A stretch of 25,938 bases of DNA, taken from positions 1-25,938 of the forward strand of contig DIZY01000140.1 in NCBI GenBank assembly GCA_002428055.1. The letters are read 5' to 3'. Shown piece after piece: positions 6,397 through 14,164 of the stretch (its first letter is position 1; the number at the start of each line of letters is the position of its first letter). Source of the DNA: Helicobacteraceae bacterium UBA6016. Its GTDB lineage: Bacteria > Campylobacterota > Campylobacteria > Campylobacterales > UBA6016. Below the pieces are notes generated by a model, which saw only the letters and a program-made list of their open reading frames with translations, made no database searches and was not told the origin of the DNA. A program made the position numbers and the translations under genes.

Positions 6397-7602
6397 ATGT
6401 TGATAGTTCAAAAATTCGGCGGAACAAGCGTCGGTAACCTAGAAAGAATCGAAAATGTTGCAAACAGGGTCTCAAGAACCGCAAATGAGGGGCACGGTAT
6501 CATAGTCGTAGTCTCGGCAATGAGTGGAGAGACAAACAAGCTTATCGAATATGCGGAACACTTCACAAAAACACCGGATAAAAAAGCGATGGACTTCGTC
6601 GTAAGCTCCGGCGAGAGGGTGACGGCAGGACTCCTTGCGATTGCGTTAAATGCAAAAGGACACAAGACCGTTGCCATGAGCGGTAGACAGGCGGGTATTC
6701 GTACAAACGCCGACTTTACGACGGCAAGAATTTCGGATATAGACTCTACGAATATGAAGCAAAAGATAGCTGAAGGGTACATCATCGTTGTCGCCGGTTT
6801 TCAGGGGATTACTGAGGATGGCAGCGTAACTACTCTAGGGCGTGGCGGTAGCGACCTTACGGCGGTTGCGATAGCGGGAGCGGCGGGCGCCGAGCTTTGC
6901 GAGATATATACCGATGTTGACGGCGTATATACGACTGACCCGAGAATAGAGCCAAAAGCAAAAAAACTAAATGTCATTAGTTATGACGAGATGCTAGAGC
7001 TCGCAAGCGCAGGAGCCAAAGTGCTTCAAAACCGCTCTGTAGAGCTAGCCAAAAAACTAAATGTAAATCTAGTAACAAGAAGCAGTTTTAACGACAACGA
7101 AGGAACGCTTATTACAAAGGAAAACGACATGATGGAAAATGTACTTGTCAGCGGTATAGCGCTGGATAAAAACCAAGCCGTAGTAACAGTGCGAGGCGTG
7201 GATGATAGACCGGGAATTGCTGCGGATATATTCAAAGCGTTGTCGGATGAAAACATAGTAGTCGATATGATAGTCCAAAATGTAGGTCAAGACGCAAAGG
7301 CAAATATTAGCTTTACCGTGCCGCAAAGTGAGCTTGAGAGGGCGAAGCTTATTATGCAGAGATTTGAAAGTGCTGGAGCTATTACGACTTACGATACCGA
7401 TGTTGCTAAAGTATCGGTTGTGGGTGTGGGGATGAAAAGCCATAGCGGCGTAGCGGCAAAAGCGTTTACGACATTGGCGCACGAGAATATTAATATACTC
7501 ATGATCAGTACATCTGAAATCAAAATATCGATAGTGATAGGTGAAAAATACGGCGAGCTTGCAGTCAGGACTCTTCACGAGGCTTACGGATTAGGAAAAT
7601 AG
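6397..7602 (+). CDS. lysC: Aspartate kinase
   Basis: Phosphorylates aspartate at the head of lysine, diaminopimelate, threonine and methionine synthesis. The amino acid kinase domain begins VQKFGGTSVGN and holds VVSAMSGETNKL, SSGERVTAGLLA, TLGRGGSDLTAVA and YTDVDGVYTTDPR (about residues 1-240). Two ACT domains follow (about 250-401), the second with LMISTSEIKISIVI, the usual allosteric lysine or threonine site. 401 residues is standard for a monofunctional kinase. AGGAG lies nine bases before the ATG. An internal ATG-ATG at 7129 has its own ribosome-binding site and may yield a separate beta subunit (listed separately). hobA follows five bases after the stop. Confidence 0.97.
   Translation: MLIVQKFGGTSVGNLERIENVANRVSRTANEGHGIIVVVSAMSGETNKLIEYAEHFTKTPDKKAMDFVVSSGERVTAGLLAIALNAKGHKTVAMSGRQAGIRTNADFTTARISDIDSTNMKQKIAEGYIIVVAGFQGITEDGSVTTLGRGGSDLTAVAIAGAAGAELCEIYTDVDGVYTTDPRIEPKAKKLNVISYDEMLELASAGAKVLQNRSVELAKKLNVNLVTRSSFNDNEGTLITKENDMMENVLVSGIALDKNQAVVTVRGVDDRPGIAADIFKALSDENIVVDMIVQNVGQDAKANISFTVPQSELERAKLIMQRFESAGAITTYDTDVAKVSVVGVGMKSHSGVAAKAFTTLAHENINILMISTSEIKISIVIGEKYGELAVRTLHEAYGLGK
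7116..7134 (+). promoter_or_regulatory. Internal Shine-Dalgarno and start for a possible LysC beta subunit
   Basis: AAAGGA (7116-7121) sits seven bases before in-frame ATG codons at 7129 and 7132, at the boundary between the kinase domain and the ACT domains. Initiation there would give a 157-residue ACT-only protein starting MMENVLVSGIALDKNQA. In Bacillus and Corynebacterium, lysC is known to make such a beta subunit from an in-frame internal start at the equivalent place. The site is visible; its use here is inferred. Confidence 0.45.
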
Positions 7603-7607
7603 CCGCA

Positions 7608-8147
7608 ATGAAAGAGTTGCTTGACTGGACCCTGCAAACCATTAGGGACAGAAGCGAGTATGGGTGGCTTGAGGAGCGGCGTTTTGAGTGGGTGCCTCTT
7701 GTGCAAAACTGCCTTAGTACGACGATGGGCGGCTCCGCCGTTATTATTATTACGGACAAAGAGCGGACTTGGTTTTCCAACTATCTTGTAAAGACACTCA
7801 ATAAACCGTCCAAAAATAGACCTTTTTTGCCGTTTTTTTCTATCAAATGTCTGTTGCCGGGGCTTGACGGATTTAGTACAAACGAGACATTTGCGTCATA
7901 TACCGATATGCTTGACATTAGCTTTAAAAGCTATATTTTTTGGTATATCGGTAGGGGTGATGACAAAATGGCGGCTTTTGCCAAAGAGCGAGAGGATAGT
8001 TTTTTGTGGGTGTTTGACGAGCAGATGCCAAATAGCTTCTATCTCAAATCTTTCGACGAGGCTCTTGATAGCAAGCTTATTTCGATGGCTTCGGTATTCG
8101 ACAAAACAATCGATGCGGTGATGTTCTCCAAAGTTAAGCTAGGCTGA
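7608..8147 (+). CDS. hobA: DnaA initiator-associating protein HobA
   Basis: A phylum-specific partner of DnaA that binds its N-terminal domain and scaffolds DnaA oligomers at the origin (function known from Helicobacter pylori HobA, a functional analogue of DiaA). The 179-residue protein keeps the family layout: an N-terminal helix (LLDWTLQTIRD), GWLEERRFEWVPLVQ, a NGGS-like MGGSAVIIITDKERTWFSNYL segment, SYIFWYIGRG in place of HobA's FWHVGK, and SFLWVFDE. The match to HobA is my recollection of the family's pattern, supported by the position between lysC and the delta' gene. The ATG is five bases after the lysC stop. It is a strong taxonomic marker. Confidence 0.87.
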   Translation: MKELLDWTLQTIRDRSEYGWLEERRFEWVPLVQNCLSTTMGGSAVIIITDKERTWFSNYLVKTLNKPSKNRPFLPFFSIKCLLPGLDGFSTNETFASYTDMLDISFKSYIFWYIGRGDDKMAAFAKEREDSFLWVFDEQMPNSFYLKSFDEALDSKLISMASVFDKTIDAVMFSKVKLG

Positions 8148-8151
8148 CAAG

Positions 8152-8802
8152 TTGGCAAAGGCTTTTTCTTCGGATATTTTTTCTTCAAATGGCTTTGTGC
8201 TGGTGTCAAATGATTTTGAGTATGCAATGGGAGTGGTAAAAGAGAGCTTTACGGGTAGCGTGTTTGTCTTTCCAAAACCGTTTAAAGAGCAAAAAGACCT
8301 TCTGACTGAAGATGTAGAAGAGCTTATGGAAAGCGCATATCTCACTGGCGAAGAGCAGCGACTGTTTGTTATAAAATCTGAGAATTACTCTACAGTCGTC
8401 CAAAACAAACTTCTCAAACTGCTTGAAGAGCCTCCGCACGGCGTAAAATTTTGTCTCTTCGTCGCCTCAAAAGCCGCGCTTCTTCCGACTGTTCGTTCAA
8501 GACTATCGGAGTGTGAGATAAAAACAAAAAAAATCGTACAGGATATAAGCATAGATTTTTCAAAGCTGAATGCCGGAATTGTGTTTGATACGCTCAAAAG
8601 CTGTGAATCACTTAATAAAGAAGAGGCAAAAGCTTATCTATATATGTTGCTCGATGCTTATAAAAGAACGACGCAAAAAAAAGAGCCGTATAAGAATTCT
8701 CAAAAGTTGGAGATTTTTGACGCTGCTTTTAAGCTTTTATCTCTTAATACGCCCCCAAGAGTCGTATTTGGTGCGGTTTTTGCGAAGCTAACGGCAAAAT
8801 GA
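8152..8802 (+). CDS. holB: DNA polymerase III subunit delta' (short form)
   Basis: Clamp-loader subunit delta', which helps load the beta sliding clamp. The AAA+-like core is recognisable: YSTVVQNKLLKLLEEPP is the diagnostic N-x-L-L-K-x-L-E-E-P-P helix, followed by FCLFVASKAALLPTVRSRL with the SRC-like arginine motif (SRL-x-x-C). There is no P-loop, as expected for delta'. At 216 residues it is well short of the 300-plus residues of E. coli delta' and lacks most of the C-terminal collar domain, typical of this phylum. The start is TTG at 8152, four bases after hobA, with only a weak ribosome-binding site. The end overlaps folP by four bases (ATGA). With hobA it forms a small replication cluster. 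Confidence 0.85.
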   Translation: MAKAFSSDIFSSNGFVLVSNDFEYAMGVVKESFTGSVFVFPKPFKEQKDLLTEDVEELMESAYLTGEEQRLFVIKSENYSTVVQNKLLKLLEEPPHGVKFCLFVASKAALLPTVRSRLSECEIKTKKIVQDISIDFSKLNAGIVFDTLKSCESLNKEEAKAYLYMLLDAYKRTTQKKEPYKNSQKLEIFDAAFKLLSLNTPPRVVFGAVFAKLTAK

Positions 8803-9938
8803 TACAAAAACTATCATCAGACACCTCAGTATCCGAAGTTTTCAAAAAAATCGGCGTTGATGCGTCGGGGGCTAGAATACTCCAAAAAAAATCACGCATA
8901 GACTGCTTTTTTATCCCATCTCTTGACATCAGAGCGGCAAATATCCTAAAACAAGACGCTCTCTCTATAGGTGCAGACCTTGCCGTCTCCAAGGCTGTTG
9001 CTGCTATGAGCGTCAAGAGTACGGATGCGCTTTTGATGTGTACACCCTCACAGCTTGAGAGGCTAATAAAAAAAGAGTCCATCCAGCCTTTCGGTCTCAA
9101 AAAAATAGCGGAGAGCCTAAAAAGATTTGTTCCACAGCCGCAAACGCCGCAGATAATGGGTGTTTTAAATATCAACGAAGATAGTTTTTTTAAAGAGAGC
9201 CGTATTGATGAGGGGCGGTTTGCGGATAAATTTGCCCTTATGTGTGAAGATGGTGCGGACATCATAGACATCGGAGCCGTCTCTAGTCGCCCGGGAAGTG
9301 AATATCCCGGAAGCGAAGAGGAGATGCGCAGGATAGAGCCGATACTCTCCATTATCGCAAAACGCTCGCTTCACAAAAAAGCAAAAATCAGTATAGATAC
9401 ATTTGAACCCAAAGTTGCAAAAGCGGCTCTTTTGGCGGGGTGTCATATCATTAACGACATCACAGGTCTCTCATCTGGTGGGCTTGCGGCGGTGGTGGCG
9501 GAACATAATGCTACGCTTGTAATTATGCATATGCGAGGCACGCCAAAAGATATGCAGAGTTTTACGAGCTATGAAAATCTATTTTTTGAGCTTGATGCTT
9601 TTTTTGAAGAGAAGTTGGCTGTGGCAAAGAGTTTTGGTATCGAAAACACTATTTTAGATGTCGGCATAGGATTTTCAAAGCTTTTGGAACACAATCTGGC
9701 TCTTATAAAACATCTAGGTCATTTCACTGCGCACGCTAGACCGCTACTCATCGGAGCAAGCCGCAAAAGTATGATAAACCAGATAAGCGCTAGCGCACCT
9801 GAAGAGAGAGTTGCGGGAACGCTTGCTTTGCACCAAAAGGCTCTTGATGAGGGCGCATCTATTATCCGCTGCCACGATGTAAAAGAGCATGCGCAAATGC
9901 TTCGCATCTGGCAAGCCCTCAAAAATACGACCGTTTAA
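8799..9938 (+). CDS. folP: Dihydropteroate synthase with N-terminal extension
   Basis: Condenses 6-hydroxymethyl-dihydropterin pyrophosphate with p-aminobenzoate in folate synthesis; the sulfonamide target. The TIM-barrel core begins about residue 118: IMGVLNINEDSF, DIIDIGAVSSRPGS, ISIDTFEPKVAKAAL, IINDITGL, LVIMHMRGTP, ILDVGIGFSK, LLIGASRKSMI and a final IIRCHDVKEH. About 117 residues precede the core (DTSVSEVFKKIGVDASG onward) with no family I can name; such extensions are known in this phylum (379 residues compares with about 380 in Campylobacter). Several signature positions differ from the usual form (NINEDSF for NVTPDSF, GAVSSRPG for GGESTRPG, DVGIGF for DPGIGF). The ATG overlaps the holB stop by four bases. 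Confidence 0.94.
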   Translation: MIQKLSSDTSVSEVFKKIGVDASGARILQKKSRIDCFFIPSLDIRAANILKQDALSIGADLAVSKAVAAMSVKSTDALLMCTPSQLERLIKKESIQPFGLKKIAESLKRFVPQPQTPQIMGVLNINEDSFFKESRIDEGRFADKFALMCEDGADIIDIGAVSSRPGSEYPGSEEEMRRIEPILSIIAKRSLHKKAKISIDTFEPKVAKAALLAGCHIINDITGLSSGGLAAVVAEHNATLVIMHMRGTPKDMQSFTSYENLFFELDAFFEEKLAVAKSFGIENTILDVGIGFSKLLEHNLALIKHLGHFTAHARPLLIGASRKSMINQISASAPEERVAGTLALHQKALDEGASIIRCHDVKEHAQMLRIWQALKNTTV

Positions 9939-9947
9939 GGCTGCAAA

Positions 9948-11897
9948 GTGACGCTACAAGAGTATAAACAAACGATAAAAACGCTAAACGAGTGGGCGAA
10001 GGCATACTACACGATGGACGCGCCGCTTGTTAGTGATGATGAGTATGACAGGTTGTATCGTGGCGCAAAGGCTTATGAGGCGGCAAATCCAGACGAGATA
10101 GACTCGAATAGCCCTACGCAACGAGTCGGCGGCATGGTGATGGATGAGTTTGAGAAAGCTAGGCATCTGGAGCAGATGTATTCGCTTGAGGATATTTTTG
10201 ACGAAGAGGAGCTGCATGATTGGGTGGGCAGGGTGCACAAAACCTCCACCGAAGTAGAGTTTGTCTGTGAGCCGAAATTTGACGGCGCTAGCCTAAACCT
10301 CGTGTATGTGAGCGGCAGACTCGTACGAGCTATCACGAGAGGCGACGGTGTAGAGGGTGAAATGGTGCTAAATAACGCCGTGACGATAAAAAGCATACCA
10401 CTCTCTATCTCGCATGGCGGTATCTGTGAGATAAGGGGTGAGATAGTCATCTTCAAAGAGGCTTTTGAGCGTATCAACGAAGAGAGGCTAAAAGACGGGC
10501 AGGCAATGTTTGCAAATCCTAGAAATGCGGCGGCGGGAAGCCTGAGACAGCTTGATCCGGCTATAACCGCAAAAAGAGCTTTAGTGTTTTATCCGTATGG
10601 GCTAGGCAAAAATGATTTAGGGCTAAAGAGCCAGACGGAGCTGTCCAAATTTTTGGAAGATGAGGGATTTTTGACTCCGCCTAAGTCATATTTTTGCAAG
10701 GATACAAAAGCGATCTTTGAGGCTTATGAAGATTTGAAGAGCGTCAGAGATAGTCTGCCTATGATGCTTGACGGCATGGTTATCAAGGTAAATTCGTTTG
10801 CTCTTCAAGAGGAGCTTGGCTTTACCGTGAAATTTCCTAGATGGGCAGCGGCTTATAAATTTCCGGCGGTGGAACGACAGACGAAGCTTCTTGATGTCGT
10901 ATTTCAAGTGGGGCGTACGGGCGCCGTGACTCCAGTTGCGATGCTGGAGCCTGTGGATATTGACGGAGTCGTGGTGGCGAGGGCTACGCTTCATAATTTT
11001 GATGAGATAAAGAGAAAAGACTTTCGTATCGGCGACACCGTAACTATAATCAGAAGCGGCGATGTTATACCAAAAGTCGTGATGGCGCTTACGCACTTTA
11101 GGAATGGAAGCGAGCGAACTATAGAGAAGCTCTCAAGCTGTCCGGTATGCGGCAAAGAACTCCTTGATGAAGAGGCTATTATAAGGTGTCAAAATCTGGA
11201 GTGTCCGGCAAGGGTTATTGAGAGTATCATTCACGCTGCCGGCAAAAAGGCACTTAATATCGACGGGCTAGGGGAGCAAATAGTAAAGATTTTGTTTGAT
11301 GAGGGCAAGATAGCAAGCTTGGTTGACTTATATGCCCTAAAGCAAGATGATTTTGAGGGATTAGAGGGTTTTAAAGAAAAAAAAATAAACAATCTGCTGA
11401 GCTCCATTGAGGCTTCAAAAGGTAGCGAGTGTTGGCGGTTTATCGTGGCTCTAGGCATCGACCTTATCGGCGAGGTGGCGGCGAAGAAGCTGTGCGAGAA
11501 GTTTGGATTATCCTCGTTTTCGCAAGACGCTGAGGGGTTGTCGGCGATAGATGGGTTTGGCGGGGAGATGGTAAAGAGCTTTTTGCATTTTGCCTCCACA
11601 AACAGTGAAGATATACAAAAGCTCATGGAGAAGATAACTCCGAGCGAGCCTGTAAAAAGAGAGATAAAAGACTCCTTCTTGAGCGGCAAAACGGTTGTTA
11701 TAACTGGTACGCTCTCAAGGGCGAGAGATGAGATAAAAGAGATATTAGAGTTTCACGGGGCAAAAGTTGTGGGTAGCGTGACTAAAAAAACGGATGTATT
11801 GGTAGCCGGAGAAAATGCGGGAAGCAAGCTTGAAAAAGCAAGAACTTTGGGGGTGACAATAATGGGTGAAGAAGAGCTGATGGAGGCGCTTGCGTGA
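9948..11897 (+). CDS. ligA: NAD-dependent DNA ligase
   Basis: Seals nicks in DNA during replication and repair using NAD+. In order: domain Ia (YYTMDAPLVSDDEYDRLY), adenylation domain with catalytic Lys110 in EPKFDGASLNLVY, RGDGVEGE, NPRNAAAGSLRQLD, MLDGMVIKVN and KFPRWAAAYKFPA, OB fold (VFQVGRTGAVTPVA, ATLHNFDEI, GDVIPKV), a four-cysteine zinc finger (Cys398, 401, 414, 419), helix-hairpin-helix repeats (LNIDGLGEQIVKIL, FEGLEGFKEKKINNL), and a C-terminal BRCT domain (FLSGKTVVITGTLSRARDE). 649 residues is normal. The start is GTG at 9948, nine bases after folP. The end overlaps tlyA by four bases (GTGA). Confidence 0.97.
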   Translation: MTLQEYKQTIKTLNEWAKAYYTMDAPLVSDDEYDRLYRGAKAYEAANPDEIDSNSPTQRVGGMVMDEFEKARHLEQMYSLEDIFDEEELHDWVGRVHKTSTEVEFVCEPKFDGASLNLVYVSGRLVRAITRGDGVEGEMVLNNAVTIKSIPLSISHGGICEIRGEIVIFKEAFERINEERLKDGQAMFANPRNAAAGSLRQLDPAITAKRALVFYPYGLGKNDLGLKSQTELSKFLEDEGFLTPPKSYFCKDTKAIFEAYEDLKSVRDSLPMMLDGMVIKVNSFALQEELGFTVKFPRWAAAYKFPAVERQTKLLDVVFQVGRTGAVTPVAMLEPVDIDGVVVARATLHNFDEIKRKDFRIGDTVTIIRSGDVIPKVVMALTHFRNGSERTIEKLSSCPVCGKELLDEEAIIRCQNLECPARVIESIIHAAGKKALNIDGLGEQIVKILFDEGKIASLVDLYALKQDDFEGLEGFKEKKINNLLSSIEASKGSECWRFIVALGIDLIGEVAAKKLCEKFGLSSFSQDAEGLSAIDGFGGEMVKSFLHFASTNSEDIQKLMEKITPSEPVKREIKDSFLSGKTVVITGTLSRARDEIKEILEFHGAKVVGSVTKKTDVLVAGENAGSKLEKARTLGVTIMGEEELMEALA

Positions 11898-12613
11898 GCG
11901 CTAGACTAGATGCGTATTTGGCGGCCAATGGTCTAGCGGCAAGTCGGCAAAAGGCGCTTTGGCTAATCGAAAACGGATATGTAAAAGTTGAGGGTAAAAC
12001 GACGATGAAGCCCTCAATCATAGTAAACGAAGAGAGCGTAGTGGAGGTAGCGCCTGTAAAGACCTTCGTCGGTAGGGGCGGACTAAAACTTGAGGGTTTT
12101 TTTGAGGAGTTTACACTGGATGTAAGCGGCTTTTTGTCTCTTGATGCGGGAGCGTCTACGGGCGGCTTTACGGAGGTGCTTCTTGATAGAGGGGCGGCAA
12201 AGGTCGTAGCGGTAGATGTCGGGACTCTTCAGCTCTCAAATGACCTAAGGGGTAGGGCAGATGTTGAGAGTTTTGAAAATACGGATATTAGAAATTTTAG
12301 CTACCCGCAAAAATTTGACATCGTAGTCGCCGACCTCGCTTTTATAAGCACTAAAGAGCTCTTAGGAAAGCTTGCTAGTTTTTCAAAAAAATATGTTTTG
12401 GCGCTACTAAAGCCGCAGTTTGAAGTCGGCAAAACCGTAAAACGAAACAAAAAAGGGGTTGTAACCGACGATGCGGCGGTACAAAAGGCGATTTTTGATT
12501 TTGAGCTTGAGATAGAGAGACTGGGGCTTGTCCTTGTCTTTAAAACGCCTTGTAAGTTTGCAGGCAAAGAGGGAAATCAGGAGCATTTTTATCTGTGTGA
12601 GGTGCATTCTTGA
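11894..12613 (+). CDS. tlyA: TlyA-family rRNA 2'-O-methyltransferase / hemolysin A
   Basis: S4-domain plus FtsJ-like methyltransferase, known in this family to 2'-O-methylate cytidines of ribosomal RNA; the hemolysin name is historical. The S4 RNA-binding domain spans about residues 1-60 (RLDAYLAANGLAASRQKAL, IENGYVKVEGK). VGRGGLKLEGFFEEF leads to SAM motif I LSLDAGASTGGFTEVLL, then VVAVDVGTLQLS, FDIVVADLAFIS and LALLKPQFEVG, whose lysine belongs to the catalytic set. 239 residues is typical. The GTG start overlaps ligA by four bases and the end overlaps ribF by four (TTGA). It probably modifies the ribosome. Confidence 0.93.
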   Translation: MSARLDAYLAANGLAASRQKALWLIENGYVKVEGKTTMKPSIIVNEESVVEVAPVKTFVGRGGLKLEGFFEEFTLDVSGFLSLDAGASTGGFTEVLLDRGAAKVVAVDVGTLQLSNDLRGRADVESFENTDIRNFSYPQKFDIVVADLAFISTKELLGKLASFSKKYVLALLKPQFEVGKTVKRNKKGVVTDDAAVQKAIFDFELEIERLGLVLVFKTPCKFAGKEGNQEHFYLCEVHS

Positions 12614-13416
12614 TAGACTCTCTTGCAATAGGCAGGTTTGACGGGTTGCATCTTGGGCATGCAGAGCTTTTTAAAAAACTTGGAGCAAACGGGGCAATAC
12701 TGCTAGTGGATACCAAAAAAGCAAACCTTACTCCGCCTGAGTTTTTGGACAGATATACGACGCTCCCAGTATATAAATACGAGCTTGATAGTATAAAAGA
12801 GCTTAGCGGCGAAGAGTTTATAATAAAGATAAAAACTGATTTTCCAAAAGTGGCAAAAATAGTTGTCGGCGATGATTTTCGCTTTGCAGCAAATAGAAGC
12901 GCCGGCATAGATGAGCTAAAAAAGCTCTTTGGCGGCGAGACGATAGTCGTGCCGGAACTAAAGATAGATGATATAGGCGTTCACTCAAGGTTTATTAGGG
13001 CACTTATTATAGAGGGTAAGGTCAAAGAAGCATCCAAGTATTTGGGTAGAGAATATGAGGTGTGCGGCAGTGTCATAAAAGGGCAGGGGATAGGCGCACA
13101 AAAGCTTGTTCCGACGATAAACTTATCGGTGGAGCGATATGTTTTGCCAAAAGAGGGTGTTTATGCAACAAAGACGGAAATTGAAGGCGTGCTCTATCCA
13201 TCGGTAACTTTCGTTGGGCACAGAGTCTCTACCGACGGAAATTTTGCGGTTGAGACGCATATTTTGGACGATTTTTGTGCTACACAGATAGGTCTTGTGT
13301 TTGTAAAATTTACCGCAAAAATAAGGGATAACCGCTACTATGAGAGTATTGAGGAGCTAAAAAAAGCGATAAATGCGGATATTGCGGCGGCAAAGCATTT
13401 ACTAAAAAAAGGTTAA
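12610..13416 (+). CDS. ribF: Bifunctional riboflavin kinase / FAD synthetase (short form)
   Basis: Converts riboflavin to FMN and FMN to FAD. The N-terminal FAD synthetase nucleotidyltransferase shows GRFDGLHLGHAEL (residues 8-20, with the HxGH motif HLGH at 14-17), KIVVGDDFRFA, and GVHSRFIRALIIEGKVKEASKYLGR. The C-terminal flavokinase barrel shows GSVIKGQGIGAQKLVPTINL, LPKEGVYATKT and VETHILDDF. At 268 residues it is some 40 short of the common 305-315, and the kinase motif is VPTINL instead of FPTANL, both compatible with the short forms of this phylum. The start is TTG at 12610, coupled to tlyA. It is the last gene of the run from rppH; the stop lies in the sigma-28-type promoter below. 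Confidence 0.93.
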   Translation: MIDSLAIGRFDGLHLGHAELFKKLGANGAILLVDTKKANLTPPEFLDRYTTLPVYKYELDSIKELSGEEFIIKIKTDFPKVAKIVVGDDFRFAANRSAGIDELKKLFGGETIVVPELKIDDIGVHSRFIRALIIEGKVKEASKYLGREYEVCGSVIKGQGIGAQKLVPTINLSVERYVLPKEGVYATKTEIEGVLYPSVTFVGHRVSTDGNFAVETHILDDFCATQIGLVFVKFTAKIRDNRYYESIEELKKAINADIAAAKHLLKKG

Positions 13417-13443
13417 ATTCTTTTTGTATTTATACGATATAAT
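13414..13443 (+). promoter_or_regulatory. Candidate sigma-28 (FliA) promoter overlapping a TATAAT
   Basis: TAAATTCT (13414-13421) and TACGATAT (13433-13440) lie exactly 11 bases apart, the spacing of the enterobacterial sigma-28 consensus TAAAGTTT-N11-GCCGATAA. The core bases TAAA and CGATA all match, and CGATAT also fits the Campylobacter sigma-28 -10 pattern CGATWT. A perfect housekeeping -10 (TATAAT, 13438-13443) overlaps it, so a sigma-70 promoter is an alternative. The start codon of the small gene lies 33 bases after. Confidence 0.5.
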
Positions 13444-13475
13444 TCTATGAAAAGATATCAAATAAAGGAGCCACA

Positions 13476-13679
13476 ATGGAAGGCGTAAGCGGAACAGGTT
13501 CAAACGGAATAATGGCAATAGATGCTCTTAAAAAGAGTATGAAAGTAGAAGAGATGCAAGCATCAAAAGCACTTGAAAGTAGCGCAGTGGATAATACTAA
13601 AATGCAAGATCAAAAAAAGAGTTCTGAGCTAGCGGCTCAATCAACTGGACTTGGCGTAAATATAAATATTCAAGGCTAA
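13476..13679 (+). CDS. Small protein, possibly YjfB-type putative motility protein
   Basis: A 67-residue soluble, Ser-, Ala-, Lys- and Met-rich protein with no signal peptide or cysteine. The middle (AIDALKKSMKVEEMQASKALESS) should be an amphipathic helix and the C-terminus is GLGVNINIQG, reminiscent of YjfB-type putative motility proteins, which end in LG-x-x-I-D-I. That likeness is weak on its own. Support comes from a sigma-28-type promoter upstream, the class used for late flagellar genes. Translation signals are strong: AAAGGAG five bases before the ATG. It has its own promoter and terminator, so it is probably monocistronic. The function is inferred; hypothetical protein is the safe reading. 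Confidence 0.75.
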   Translation: MEGVSGTGSNGIMAIDALKKSMKVEEMQASKALESSAVDNTKMQDQKKSSELAAQSTGLGVNINIQG

Positions 13680-13689
13680 TTAAAGCAGG

Positions 13690-13714
13690 GCGGGTCTCAC
13701 TGACCCGCTTCTTT
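13690..13714. terminator. Intrinsic terminator shared by convergent genes
   Basis: A perfect seven-base stem GCGGGTC / GACCCGC with loop TCACT, followed on the plus strand by TTCTTT. It lies 11 bases after the stop of the 67-residue gene. On the minus strand the same stem contains the last codons and stop of the 74-residue gene (the stop is in the loop), with a short AT-rich stretch after it, so it may stop both transcripts. Confidence 0.75.
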
Positions 13715-13921
13715 GCAAGAGTAATCAAAATCTACAACAAATCCACCCTCAACTTCATCTACATGAAATCTATGTTTTTTGCAGTAATTTTTGTTCATAT
13801 AGTTTGCAGCCCTCAAAGCCTCTAGCTCTGCAACCTCTTTTGCTTCAAAACTTTTAGGAAAAGATATGCTTTGGTCTTTTTTGACGCAACCGCACTCTTT
13901 TGCCAAACTTACGCTATACAT
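13697..13921 (-). CDS. Small conserved-looking hypothetical protein with cysteines
   Basis: I do not recognise a family. From the preferred ATG at 13921 the product has 74 residues: MYSVSLAKECGCVKKDQ, then a helical Glu/Ala/Lys-rich middle (FEAKEVAELEALRAANYMNKNYC), then KKHRFHVDEVEGGFVVDFDYSC. Four cysteines (two in the C-x-C near the N-terminus, one in NYC, one in YSC) could bind a metal. The ATG at 13921 is chosen because AAGGA lies eight bases upstream; ATG at 13942 would add seven residues and overlap the upstream gene by 29 bases. It follows the DUF2892-like gene with an eight-base overlap, so the two are probably coupled. Its end forms part of the terminator stem. Confidence 0.75.
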   Translation of the reverse strand: MYSVSLAKECGCVKKDQSISFPKSFEAKEVAELEALRAANYMNKNYCKKHRFHVDEVEGGFVVDFDYSCKEAGQ

Positions 13922-14132
13922 TAGCAACATCCTTTTTTTCATTGCAAGGCTTTAGAAATTTTGAGAGTATTTTGAGCGCAGGGCAAAAGTCAAAAATAGC
14001 CCACACCGAAAGCATAAAAATCATAAAGCAGATAATCGCAAATGTAAAAATCTCATACCCTGCAAAAAATAGCAGTAAAGATACGGCTAGCAACGAAGCC
14101 ATCATTAGCCTGTGAACTCTTTCGACGCACAT
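13914..14132 (-). CDS. DUF2892-like small inner-membrane protein
   Basis: A 72-residue membrane protein. It begins MCVERVHRLMMASLLAVSLL, has two hydrophobic helices (about residues 10-28 and 30-48) and then a conserved-looking WAIFDFCPALKILSKFLKPC. This fits DUF2892, whose members start with N-x-E-R-x-x-R and end in G-F-C-P-x-x-x-x-L; the same fold is found attached to rhodanese domains (YgaP type). The biochemical role is not established. GGAGG lies six bases before the ATG, but it is part of a perfect hairpin (next entry), so translation may be conditional. It is followed by the 74-residue gene with an eight-base overlap. Confidence 0.8.
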   Translation of the reverse strand: MCVERVHRLMMASLLAVSLLLFFAGYEIFTFAIICFMIFMLSVWAIFDFCPALKILSKFLKPCNEKKDVANV

Positions 14133-14137
14133 AGTAA

Positions 14138-14159
14138 ACCTCCAAATATTTTTGGAGGT
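14138..14159 (-). promoter_or_regulatory. Hairpin sequestering the Shine-Dalgarno of the DUF2892-like gene
   Basis: On the minus strand ACCTCCAAA pairs perfectly (nine base pairs) with TTTGGAGGT around the loop AATA. The 3' arm contains the whole GGAGG ribosome-binding site, six bases from the ATG at 14132. A hairpin like this can act as a translational switch (RNA thermometer or protein operator). That it acts so here is inference. Confidence 0.6.
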
Positions 14160-14164
14160 ATTTT

